The notes under the pieces were generated by a model, which was given only the letters and a program-made list of their open reading frames with translations, made no database searches and was not told the DNA's origin. From positions 1 through 64,000 of the forward strand of contig CAJTOR010000010.1 in assembly GCA_910577675.1 (NCBI GenBank): DNA of 64,000 nt. The letters are read 5' to 3'. The position numbers and the translations under genes are program-made. Origin of the DNA: an uncultured Lachnospiraceae bacterium. GTDB taxonomy: Bacteria > Bacillota > Clostridia > Lachnospirales > Lachnospiraceae. Every line of letters starts with the position of its first letter. Within the stretch, counting starts at the first letter, position 1. Below, one piece after another: positions 39,838-47,922 of this stretch.

Positions 39838-42414
39838 ATGCAAAAGTCAACAAAAAAAGTTATGAAAAAACGGTTGGATACGATCTTTGATTTTGTACTC
39901 CCACTCCTCCTGTTTTGCGGGGCTGCCGGAATCGGGACATCACTTCTAAAAGATGATTTTTCCCGCGTCGCAATCTGGTGGCTCGTGTTTTTGGTGCTCG
40001 GAGTGGTTGCCTATCCGGTGGCGGGACTGATTTTCGGGCGTTTCCACGACGGCGGTTTTATTTTTTCAAAGGCGATCGGGCTTTCCGGGGCGGGCATACT
40101 TATGTGGTTTTTGTCCTCGCTCAAAATAATGAAATTTACAAGGACAAACGCGCTGATCTCCGTTGGGATACTGCTTTTGATTAATGTGGTGATCCTTGTT
40201 ATAGTAGCGAGGAAACAGAGCAATTCACCGAAAAGTTTCCTTGCGCAGGCGTGCGGCTACCGCATCACGGAAAAGAAGATTGTTGCGGCGCTTAAATCCG
40301 AGGTGGTCTTTTTTATTTTCTTTATGTTCTGGTGCTATCTGCGCGGTTTTAAGCCGGAGGCATACGGCACGGAGAAATTTATGGACTACGGTTTTATGGC
40401 AGTGATGGATCGCTCCGACTACATGCCGCCGGAGGATCTGTGGTTTTCCGGGGAGAGCATCAATTACTATTATGTTGGTCAGTACCTCGCAACTTTTATG
40501 ACGAAACTTTCCGGAGTCGGCGTGGAGTACGGCTATAATCTGATGATGATGATGCTTGCCGCCTGCGGTTTTGTAATGCCATATTCCCTGATAAATAATG
40601 TGGCGCGCTCCTTCTTAAAAGACCGCAAACTTTCCGTGCGCACGGGAAGGGTTATGGAATCGGAGAGTGCATCTAAGGTTTTCCTGTTAATCCGCGTCCT
40701 GCCTTCTGTTACCGGGACGCTCGCGGGGCTTGCGACTTCGTTTGCGGGAAACATGCACTATTTTCTGTTCCGCTTCCTTATCCCGAAGCTTCAGCGCTTA
40801 GCCGGGGTGCCGGAAGACCAGGTCGAAACTTTCTGGTTCCCGAATTCCACGCGCTATATCGGTTATAACCCGGAAACGGCGGACAAGACCATACACGAAT
40901 TCCCGACTTACTCCTTTGTGCTCGGTGACCTGCACGCGCATGTAATCAATATTATGTTTGTGCTCACTGTGCTCGCCATGTTGTTCGCATGGCTGCAATA
41001 CCGCAAGGAGCGCATGGATACGCTGCGCATGGGGACGACAATGCAGAAAGCTTCGATAAGGAACGAGGCGTTACACCCTGTTATTTTGCTGCTCGGCTTT
41101 TTTATCGGTATGTTCCACATGACCAATTTCTGGGATTTTCCGATTTATTTTGTTGTGGCGGGGGCGGTGATCCTTTTTTCAAACGCGGTTATTTATCAGT
41201 TTTCCTTTGATACTGTAAAGCTTACAGCGCTGCAGGCGGTTATTGTGCTTGCGGTGGCGAAACTGGTGGCGCTGCCGTTTACCTTGAATTTTGACCAGAT
41301 TTCAACCACAATAAGGTTAAATTATTACCGCACACCCGTGCACCAGCTAATTGTGCTCTGGGGTCTTCCGGTGCTTTTGTTAATCATATTTATCTGTGAC
41401 CGCTATTCGGTGTTTGTACGCCTGGGTTTGCTGACCGGCTTTTCATACGACGGGAACGGCAACCGGATAGAACCTAAGCTGCGCGATGAGGATAAGGAGC
41501 GCCTGACCGAACATGAGAAGGAAACACTTGTGGAATTTATCCCGGTAAAAAATAAACTCTACCAGTTTATCGAGAACCTTACGATTTCAGACCTTTTTAT
41601 TATTACCATAGGGCTGTGTGCGATGGGGTTGGTATTGATCCCGGAACTGGTGTATGTCAGGGATATTTACGAGGGGGATTTCAAGCGCTCAAACACCATG
41701 TTTAAGCTTACATTCCAGGCTTATATTATGTTTGCACTCTGCATGGCATATATTCTGATGAAGCTGCTTGCCTTTGCAAGAACCTATTTCCAGCGTGTGG
41801 CTGGCATTGTGCTGGGATTTTGTTTTTTGACTACGCTGGGATATTTTGGAAGCGCAGTGGACGGATGGTTTGGGGATGTTAAGGATGCTTCCCGCTACCG
41901 GGGGCTTGATGCAACGGCGTTTATGCAGAAGGAATCGGTGGCGGATGCGGCTGTGGTTGCCTGGCTGAAGGAAAATGTTGAGGGGACACCGGTTGTGCTT
42001 GAAGCCTGGGGACCTAGTTATTCATTTTACCAGAGGATTTCGGCTATGACAGGTCTTCCTACGGTAATGGGATGGCAGACCCATGAGTGGCTGTGGCGCA
42101 GCGAGGCATCCGGCGCTTTTCCGGCTGTGGTAAATATGCGCCGCAGGGATGTGATTGAGATTTACTTTTCCACTGATGAGGCGCGCGTGCGCGAACTGAT
42201 AGAGAAGTATGATATTGAATATATCTACATTGGCGCAAGTGAGCGCAGGGCGCTCAGCGACAACACGATACGGGGAGTTTATGATGCCCTTGTGAATGAT
42301 GAGTATTCCCTGTACGATGAGGTGAATGAAGAATTGCTTGCGGGACTCGGGGAAATCGTGTTTACCTCGGGCACCGGGGAGGGGGCTTCCTACCTGATAC
42401 ACCTGTCGCGCTGA
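39838..42414 (+). CDS. DUF2298-family multi-pass membrane protein
   Basis: 858 residues, about 16 membrane helices. Family signature stretches are DYGFMAVMDRSDYMPPEDLW, SGESINYYYVGQYLATFM, IHEFPTYSFVLGDLHAHV, and GDFKRSNTMFKLTFQAYIM. The C-terminal soluble domain (VAWLKENVEGTPVVLEAWG, GLPTVMGWQTHEWLWR, YIYIGASERR) matches in layout the end of the GT-C-like protein at 35639. DUF2298 proteins are regarded as GT-C-type glycosyltransferases but their reaction is not firmly established. The gene starts 10 bases after the GT2 gene and closes the operon. Confidence 0.88.
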   Translation: MQKSTKKVMKKRLDTIFDFVLPLLLFCGAAGIGTSLLKDDFSRVAIWWLVFLVLGVVAYPVAGLIFGRFHDGGFIFSKAIGLSGAGILMWFLSSLKIMKFTRTNALISVGILLLINVVILVIVARKQSNSPKSFLAQACGYRITEKKIVAALKSEVVFFIFFMFWCYLRGFKPEAYGTEKFMDYGFMAVMDRSDYMPPEDLWFSGESINYYYVGQYLATFMTKLSGVGVEYGYNLMMMMLAACGFVMPYSLINNVARSFLKDRKLSVRTGRVMESESASKVFLLIRVLPSVTGTLAGLATSFAGNMHYFLFRFLIPKLQRLAGVPEDQVETFWFPNSTRYIGYNPETADKTIHEFPTYSFVLGDLHAHVINIMFVLTVLAMLFAWLQYRKERMDTLRMGTTMQKASIRNEALHPVILLLGFFIGMFHMTNFWDFPIYFVVAGAVILFSNAVIYQFSFDTVKLTALQAVIVLAVAKLVALPFTLNFDQISTTIRLNYYRTPVHQLIVLWGLPVLLLIIFICDRYSVFVRLGLLTGFSYDGNGNRIEPKLRDEDKERLTEHEKETLVEFIPVKNKLYQFIENLTISDLFIITIGLCAMGLVLIPELVYVRDIYEGDFKRSNTMFKLTFQAYIMFALCMAYILMKLLAFARTYFQRVAGIVLGFCFLTTLGYFGSAVDGWFGDVKDASRYRGLDATAFMQKESVADAAVVAWLKENVEGTPVVLEAWGPSYSFYQRISAMTGLPTVMGWQTHEWLWRSEASGAFPAVVNMRRRDVIEIYFSTDEARVRELIEKYDIEYIYIGASERRALSDNTIRGVYDALVNDEYSLYDEVNEELLAGLGEIVFTSGTGEGASYLIHLSR

Positions 42415-42601
42415 CAAAGAATGCGGCAAACTGGCGGTTTTATACAGTCCTTATCATTTCTGCAAAGCTTTTAGCATAGAATAGGCAGGAGAGAAATAAT
42501 GTGCATTGGGGCAAAGCCTTCTAGGTGTTTTTTTGGCTGTGGGCTTAAATGTGCGGATTGGGGGAGATGTGGCAGGTTCCAGGAATATGGGGGGACAGGG
42601 C

Positions 42602-43183
42602 ATGATGTGCATGGGAGTGAGGGTTTTTCATGCTGCCTGTTTTGCCGGGAAGGTGAGGGTGCTTGTGGGGAGCCGCGAGCTTTTTTGCGGGCTTGATTAC
42701 GGGCAGGTATCCGACTGCGGGAAAGTGGGGGCGGGCTTCCGGAATATCAGCGTTATTTCCGAGGATACAGGCGAGGAACTGATGTGTGAAACCATGCCGT
42801 TTTTTGGTGGGAGAAGGGTTACGCTAGCACTTTTAAATACCATGGGCTGTATGATTTTAGTACCGATGGAGGATTGCATCTGCGGGGAAGCGAAAGGCAG
42901 AGCCTGCCTGCGCGCGGCAAATTTCAGCTGCGGTGAGGGACCGTTTGACTTAGCGCTTGCGTCGGGGGAAACCATTTTTCCATATTTGATACAGGCGAGG
43001 GTGAGTTCGTTTATCCCGGCACTCCCGGGTACCTATGATTTTGTAGTGAGGGAAGCGGGGAGGGAGTCTTTTAGGGAGGCGGAAGCAAATTTTTGCCTTG
43101 ATGCCCTGCCGGGGCAGAACTATACAATCTGTGTGCTCGGAACTAAGGACGGGGAAGTGCCTATTTCGGTAAAGATATTGTGA
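42602..43183 (+). CDS. DUF4397-like protein
   Basis: 193 residues if it starts at the ATG at 42602 (GGGGGG 8 bases upstream). The DUF4397 pattern is clear: GVRVFHAACFAGKVRVLVGSRELF, then LDYGQVSDCGKVGAGFRNISV, and again in the second half (IQARVSSFIPALPGTYDFVVRE). These are beta-sandwich domains usually found in secreted or spore-associated proteins, but no signal peptide is visible. A much better ribosome site (CAGGAG) precedes an ATG at 42499 in another frame whose 65-codon ORF is Cys-rich; removing one T from the T7 run at 42529-42535 would join the two. The true N-terminus is therefore uncertain. Confidence 0.7.
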   Translation: MMCMGVRVFHAACFAGKVRVLVGSRELFCGLDYGQVSDCGKVGAGFRNISVISEDTGEELMCETMPFFGGRRVTLALLNTMGCMILVPMEDCICGEAKGRACLRAANFSCGEGPFDLALASGETIFPYLIQARVSSFIPALPGTYDFVVREAGRESFREAEANFCLDALPGQNYTICVLGTKDGEVPISVKIL

Positions 43184-43191
43184 GGGTGAAT

Positions 43192-43234
43192 TTCGGGAAA
43201 TTCCTGCTTTAACAGGGGTTTCCCGAAGTTTTTT
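43192..43234 (+). terminator. Terminator after the DUF4397 gene
   Basis: TTCGGGAAA pairs with TTTCCCGAA with a further inner CCTG/CAGG stem, then six T. Confidence 0.85.
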
Positions 43235-43321
43235 GTTTGTGGGTGTAAAAAATGCAGTTGGGGACTTCTTTGATAGGTTAATATAAAGAAGAAATAAAAA
43301 TTGATAAAAGTTAAAAAAAAT

Positions 43322-43351
43322 GTTTCCACTCGCAGGGAAACATGGTATAAT
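43322..43351 (+). promoter_or_regulatory. araC-like gene promoter with overlapping inverted repeat
   Basis: TTTCCA (43323-43328) and perfect TATAAT (43346-43351), spacer 17. GTTTCC (43322-43327) and GGAAAC (43336-43341) form a perfect 6-bp inverted repeat over the -35 and spacer, a possible autoregulatory site. Confidence 0.55.
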
Positions 43352-43376
43352 TGCAGGGAATCAAAAAGGACAAGTG

Positions 43377-44294
43377 ATGGCTGCAAGAAGACAATGCTTC
43401 ATGGAGATGGTGGATACTATGTGCGATTTGCATAATGACTTGACTTATAACGACTTTAATCCGACGATCCTGTTTGCCAGTAAACTGAAGATGACAACGG
43501 AGGACAAGTACCATTGTCACAGGGATTTTACGGAACTGACAATTATTCTGTCCGGGAAGGGGGGCTACTATGTTGAGGGCACGACCTATGAGGTCGAGGC
43601 GGGGGACATTATTATCTGCAATCCGGGAATGCGGCACAGGAATATTATTGTAAATAAGGCTGAGCCCACCGTGGAATTTTTTACCGGGTTTTACGGCTAC
43701 CATTTTAAGAATATGCCGCCGGGTGCGATTGTACTTGAGGACGGTGGCTGCCTGTTGCGCCTGCCTTCGGATGCGAGGCATGAGGTGCTAAAGCAGTGTT
43801 ACGCGATGCTTGCGGAGAACGAGGCCTGCCAGGTGGGCAAGTATTTTATGCTGAAAGCGTATCTGATGCAGATATTGCTTATTATGATGCGGGAGATTGT
43901 TGGCACGCCGCAGCAGAAACAGCAGGGATGTAATTTTGAAAGTTACAACAAAAGCTATGCAGTGAAAAAGATTGTGAATTATCTGAATGAGAATTACGGG
44001 CAGAAGATTTCCTTAGATCAGATTGCCCACAATATGTATTTGAGCCCCGTCTATGTTTCAAAGATTTTTAAGGAGGAAACGGGGGAGTCCCCGATTAATT
44101 ACCTGATTAAGATCAGGCTCGAAAAGGCGAGGGACATCCTTGCTAAGGAGGGTGCGGGCAGCATTAAGAGCATTGCGAATGCGGTCGGCTATGAGGATGT
44201 ATATCATTTCAGCAAGCTTTTTAAGAAGTATTACGGCATTTCACCGCAGAACTACCGGAAGGAAGTGCAGGAAAAGATGGCATCCGGAGAATGA
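43377..44294 (+). CDS. AraC-family regulator with N-terminal cupin sensor
   Basis: 305 residues from the ATG at 43377 (AAAGGA upstream). The N-terminal cupin domain (YHCHRDFTELTIILSGKGGYYVEG, VEAGDIIICNPGMRH) is of the sugar-sensing type. The C-terminal double HTH is complete: NYGQKISLDQIAHNMYLSPVYVSKIFKEETG, then SIKSIANAVGYEDVYHFSKLFKKYYGISPQNYRK. Such proteins usually activate carbohydrate-use genes on binding a sugar. No sugar operon is next to it; the GH42 and esterase genes are 7-9 kb downstream. Single gene with its own promoter and terminator. Confidence 0.93.
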   Translation: MAARRQCFMEMVDTMCDLHNDLTYNDFNPTILFASKLKMTTEDKYHCHRDFTELTIILSGKGGYYVEGTTYEVEAGDIIICNPGMRHRNIIVNKAEPTVEFFTGFYGYHFKNMPPGAIVLEDGGCLLRLPSDARHEVLKQCYAMLAENEACQVGKYFMLKAYLMQILLIMMREIVGTPQQKQQGCNFESYNKSYAVKKIVNYLNENYGQKISLDQIAHNMYLSPVYVSKIFKEETGESPINYLIKIRLEKARDILAKEGAGSIKSIANAVGYEDVYHFSKLFKKYYGISPQNYRKEVQEKMASGE

Positions 44295-44307
44295 GAATAA
44301 GCGGGAA

Positions 44308-44346
44308 AATTTCCCAGTCCCTCACGGGACTGGGAAATTGTTTTTA
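44308..44346 (+). terminator. Terminator after the araC-like gene
   Basis: AATTTCCCAGTCC pairs with GGACTGGGAAATT, 13 bp perfect, then GTTTTTAT. Confidence 0.88.
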
Positions 44347-44397
44347 TCGGTCTGAAAAACGAAATAAAGCAAAATGCAAAAAAAATTAAAAAAGTTG

Positions 44398-44426
44398 TTG
44401 ACAATTCCTTTTTTCTGTAGTATACT
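44398..44426 (+). promoter_or_regulatory. tRNA-Gly promoter
   Basis: Perfect TTGACA (44398-44403) and TATACT (44421-44426), 17-base spacer. Confidence 0.85.
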
Positions 44427-44449
44427 GAAATTGTTCCTAAGGAACGCCT

Positions 44450-44521
44450 GCACGAGTGGCTCAGTGGTGGAGTATCGCCTTGCCAAGGCGAGGGTCGCGG
44501 GTTCGAATCCCGTCTCGTGCT
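44450..44521 (+). tRNA. tRNA-Gly (anticodon GCC)
   Basis: The acceptor stem GCACGAG pairs with CTCGTGC, the discriminator base is T, and CCA is not encoded. The anticodon loop TTGCCAA puts GCC at 44482-44484. The T arm reads GCGGGTTCGAATCCCGT. It is a single tRNA gene with its own strong promoter and terminator. Confidence 0.97.
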
Positions 44522-44542
44522 TTTAAAATACCATTTAAGCTG

Positions 44543-44587
44543 ACCGCAAATGCAGATATGAAACGCGTTTGCGGCTTTTATTTTTTC
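44543..44587 (+). terminator. Terminator after tRNA-Gly
   Basis: CCGCAAATGC pairs with GCGTTTGCGG (one G-T pair), then CTTTTATTTTTT. Confidence 0.8.
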
Positions 44588-44746
44588 CTGATTTATGGAT
44601 GGAATTATTTATTTATTAATCCGGGTGTTTTGCAAAATGAAAATGGGATATTTTGCCCCGCAAGTGAAATTCAGGAAAATGTGGGGAAGCGGGGATTTAT
44701 CCAGCGCTTTTAAAAAATAACCATGCCATAAAATTCGTTAATTGTC

Positions 44747-44775
44747 TTGAAATCACTACGTGAATCGTGTATACT
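44747..44775 (+). promoter_or_regulatory. Nudix gene promoter
   Basis: TTGAAA (44747-44752) and TATACT (44770-44775), 17-base spacer. Confidence 0.7.
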
Positions 44776-44816
44776 ATTAGGCAGGTTTGGGAACACCAAA
44801 AGCAGGAGGCATTGCG

Positions 44817-45269
44817 ATGATCGAGGCAACGAGCTGTGGTGGTGTTGTTATATTCAGAGGGAAGGTTCTGCTGCTCTACAAGAATTATAAGAACAAGTAT
44901 GAGGGCTGGGTCCTGCCAAAGGGTACTGTGGAATACGGCGAGCAACATGAGGAAACGGCAGTGCGCGAGGTCCGGGAAGAAACCGGTGTGATTGCGCATA
45001 TTGTCAAGTATGTCGGGACAAGCCGGTATACCTTTAATACGCCCCAGAATACCGTGCAGAAGGATGTGCACTGGTATCTGATGATGTCTGATAGTTATTA
45101 CAGCAAGCCACAAAGGGAAGAATTTTTTATGGACTCCGGGTATTACAAGTTCCATGAAGCGTACCATCTGTTAAAATTTGCGAACGAGAAGCAGATTTTG
45201 GAGCGTGCGTATGATGTGTTTGATGATTTAAAGAAGAGTAACCAGTGGGGGAGTAAAAAATATTTCTGA
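44817..45269 (+). CDS. Nudix hydrolase, Ap4A/ADP-ribose-type
   Basis: 150 residues from the ATG at 44817, with CAGGAGG upstream. The Nudix box is complete (GTVEYGEQHEETAVREVREETGV, residues ~42-64), so Mg-dependent cleavage of a nucleoside diphosphate linked to another group is expected. The start SCGGVVIFRGKVLLLYKNYKNKYEGWVLPKG is like bacterial diadenosine polyphosphate hydrolases. The substrate cannot be fixed from sequence. Own promoter and terminator. Confidence 0.9.
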   Translation: MIEATSCGGVVIFRGKVLLLYKNYKNKYEGWVLPKGTVEYGEQHEETAVREVREETGVIAHIVKYVGTSRYTFNTPQNTVQKDVHWYLMMSDSYYSKPQREEFFMDSGYYKFHEAYHLLKFANEKQILERAYDVFDDLKKSNQWGSKKYF

Positions 45270-45274
45270 GGAAG

Positions 45275-45312
45275 GTTGCCGTGCGGGTTTTATGCCTGTG
45301 CGGCAGCTTTTT
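45275..45312 (+). terminator. Terminator after the Nudix gene
   Basis: GTTGCCG pairs with CGGCAGC (one G-T pair), then five T. Confidence 0.65.
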
Positions 45313-45399
45313 ATGCACAAGGTTCCGGAAAGGAAATATGCAGCGAAAGCTGCCAGCATCCGGCGCGGGGGTAACTCGATTGTATTTTTTCGATTTTGG

Positions 45400-45428
45400 T
45401 TGCCAAGCAGTGCACAAAATGTTATAAT
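45400..45428 (+). promoter_or_regulatory. secDF promoter
   Basis: TTGCCA (45400-45405) and perfect TATAAT (45423-45428), 17-base spacer. Confidence 0.7.
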
Positions 45429-45487
45429 GTAAGGGCTGCCAATGAAATGGCAAAAAAATGTACGGTAAATCAAAGGAGTGGACGAAG

Positions 45488-47743
45488 ATGAAAGTCAAAC
45501 AAAAGGGGATTATATCGCTGGTTGCGACGGTGGCAGTGATTGTGCTGACCGCTTTCGTGGCTGTGTTTGGGATCGGTTCCAAAAAATGGGGCAGCATGTC
45601 GGATGTAAAGCTTGGTCTTGACCTTGCGGGTGGTGTGAGCATTACCTACGAGGCGGTTAAGGAGAACCCGACGCGCCAGGAGATGGACGATACTTTTTAC
45701 AAGATGCAGCTTCGCGCGCAGGATTTTAACAGTGAGGCGGCAGTTTATATGGAGGGTGATACCCGCATCAACGTGGATATCCCGGATGTGACCGACGCGA
45801 ATGTGGTACTTGAAAAACTGGGTGATGCCGGTAAAATTTACTTTATTTACGGGCAGTCCTCACAGGGGGAAGAAAATATTACTTTTGATGCGGAGAATGG
45901 CGGTTATAAGCTGGCGCGTCCGCTTGAGGATATTATTGCGGACGGCGATGTGGTGATTGACGGCGCATGTATTGCCGGCGCGGAGGCTGTGATCGGGCAG
46001 GGGAGCCTTGGGGCGAATGACTACCAGGTTAAACTTACCTTAAATGACAGCGGGAAGAACCGTTTTTCGGAGGCAACCGCCTACGCATACAGCTATTATA
46101 ACCCGGCGGTGGCAAGCATCCGCAATATTATCGCGATTGTATATGACGGCGCAGTTTACAGTGCCCCGATGGTTTCCGCCCATATTACGGACGGGAACGC
46201 GGTGATCAACGGGCAGAAGGATTATGACGAATCCAAGCAGCTTGCGAGTATTATCCGCAACGGTGCGCTCCCGTTAGAACTTAGGGAGATCCGCTCCACT
46301 GTGGTTGGTGCAAAGCTTGGTACGGAGGCGATCAACACTTCGCTGCTTGCGGGCGTGATAGGTTTTGTGCTTGTCTTAGCTTTTATGATTGTGGTGTACC
46401 GCATTCCGGGGCTTGCGGCGAGCCTTGCGCTCTGTCTTTATGTGACGGTGATGATTATCTGCCTGAACCTCTTTAACGTAACTCTTACCCTGTACGGCGT
46501 TGCGGGTATCATCCTCTCGATCGGTATGGCGGTGGATGCGAATGTTATTGTTTTCACGCGTATCAGCGAGGAACTTGGCACCGGGAAAACCGTGCGCTCA
46601 AGTATAAAGAAAGGTTTTGAGAAAGCGCTCTCCGCGATTGTGGATGGCAATGTGACAACACTGATTGCCGCTGCCGTGCTGTATTTCCTTGGTTCCGGCA
46701 CGATCAAGGGTTTTGCCCAGACACTTGCCATCGGTATTATACTCTCGATGGGGACAGCACTTTTTGTTACGAAATTCATCTTAAATGCACTTTATAATAC
46801 CGGGCTTGACCATGAGAAATTCTACGGTGTAAAAAAGGAAGGAAGGATTTTCCCGTTTACGAAGCACGGCATAAAGTATGTTATTGTTTTTGGTGTGGTG
46901 ATAGTAGCACTTGTAGCATCGCTGATTATCGGCAAGGCGAAAACCGGGAACAGTTTGAATTACGGCCTTGATTTTATGGGCGGCACATCGACGGAAATTG
47001 TTTTTTCGGGCAATGCACCAAGCAATCAGGAACTGGAACAGTTAGTAAAGGATTCAATTGGAAAGTCTGGGGAAGTTGTCCAGATCCAGGGGGAGGAAGC
47101 GGCGATTATCAAGACGGAAGTATTAAGCCTTGCAGAAAAGGCAAAGCTTGAAGCCGCGCTTAATGAAAAGTACGGTGTTTCGGGGGAGGATATCACCTCG
47201 ACAAGCATCAGTGGTACAGTCAGCGGCGAGATGAAGTCAGATGCCGTGGTTGCGGTGCTTGTGGCAACGGTTTGCATGATGCTCTATATCTGGATACGCT
47301 TTAAAAATCTTGGTTTTGCAGCAAGTTCTGTGCTTGCACTCTGCCACGATGTGCTGTTTGTGCTGATGGTTTATGCGGTGTCCCGCATCTCTGTGGGGAA
47401 CGCATTTATTGCCTGCATGCTGACATTGGTAGGTTACTCGATCAACGCGACGATTGTGGTCTTTGACCGAATCCGCGAGAATATGAAGGAGAAGCTGAAA
47501 AAAGATTCCGTTGAAGATGTGGTTAATTCGAGTATCAGCCAGACCATATCGAGAAGTATTAACACCTCGCTGACTACTTTTGTAATGGTTCTGGCGCTCT
47601 CGGTATTCGGGGTTTCCTCCATCCGTGAATTCTCCGTCCCGCTGATGGCGGGGATTGTGTGCGGCGCGTACTCGTCCGTATTTCTGGCGGGCACCCTGTG
47701 GTACCATATCAACAAACTGCGCGCGGGGAAGGAACAAGAATAG
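45488..47743 (+). CDS. secDF: Fused protein translocase subunit SecDF
   Basis: 751 residues from the ATG at 45488 (AAAGGAG 9 bases upstream; an ATG at 45458 lacks one). The SecD half has the D1 motif LGLDLAGGVSITYEA, a periplasm-side P1 domain (~60-260) and six helices with GMAVDANVIVFTRISEEL. The SecF half begins at ~455 and has NYGLDFMGGTSTEIVF and VGYSINATIVVFDRIREN. SecDF uses the ion gradient to pull preproteins through SecYEG. Fusion of the two is common in Firmicutes. Confidence 0.96.
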   Translation: MKVKQKGIISLVATVAVIVLTAFVAVFGIGSKKWGSMSDVKLGLDLAGGVSITYEAVKENPTRQEMDDTFYKMQLRAQDFNSEAAVYMEGDTRINVDIPDVTDANVVLEKLGDAGKIYFIYGQSSQGEENITFDAENGGYKLARPLEDIIADGDVVIDGACIAGAEAVIGQGSLGANDYQVKLTLNDSGKNRFSEATAYAYSYYNPAVASIRNIIAIVYDGAVYSAPMVSAHITDGNAVINGQKDYDESKQLASIIRNGALPLELREIRSTVVGAKLGTEAINTSLLAGVIGFVLVLAFMIVVYRIPGLAASLALCLYVTVMIICLNLFNVTLTLYGVAGIILSIGMAVDANVIVFTRISEELGTGKTVRSSIKKGFEKALSAIVDGNVTTLIAAAVLYFLGSGTIKGFAQTLAIGIILSMGTALFVTKFILNALYNTGLDHEKFYGVKKEGRIFPFTKHGIKYVIVFGVVIVALVASLIIGKAKTGNSLNYGLDFMGGTSTEIVFSGNAPSNQELEQLVKDSIGKSGEVVQIQGEEAAIIKTEVLSLAEKAKLEAALNEKYGVSGEDITSTSISGTVSGEMKSDAVVAVLVATVCMMLYIWIRFKNLGFAASSVLALCHDVLFVLMVYAVSRISVGNAFIACMLTLVGYSINATIVVFDRIRENMKEKLKKDSVEDVVNSSISQTISRSINTSLTTFVMVLALSVFGVSSIREFSVPLMAGIVCGAYSSVFLAGTLWYHINKLRAGKEQE

Positions 47744-47767
47744 TAGGGAATAAGGGCAAAGCCCCCT

Positions 47768-47810
47768 GGAGGTTTTCTTTGTACCAAATACAGAGGAAAC
47801 CTCCTTCTTT
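47768..47810 (+). terminator. Terminator after secDF
   Basis: GGAGGTTTTC pairs with GAGGAAACCTCC-type arms (14-bp imperfect stem), then TTCTTT. Confidence 0.7.
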
Positions 47811-47922
47811 ATATGGATTGTACAGGGGGAAGCGGTGCGGTCAAAGTGAAAACTTTCCCCGGCTAAGTAAAACTATATTTGGATATGGAACATAGAGTAA
47901 AATTACAGAAATGGGGATTTTG

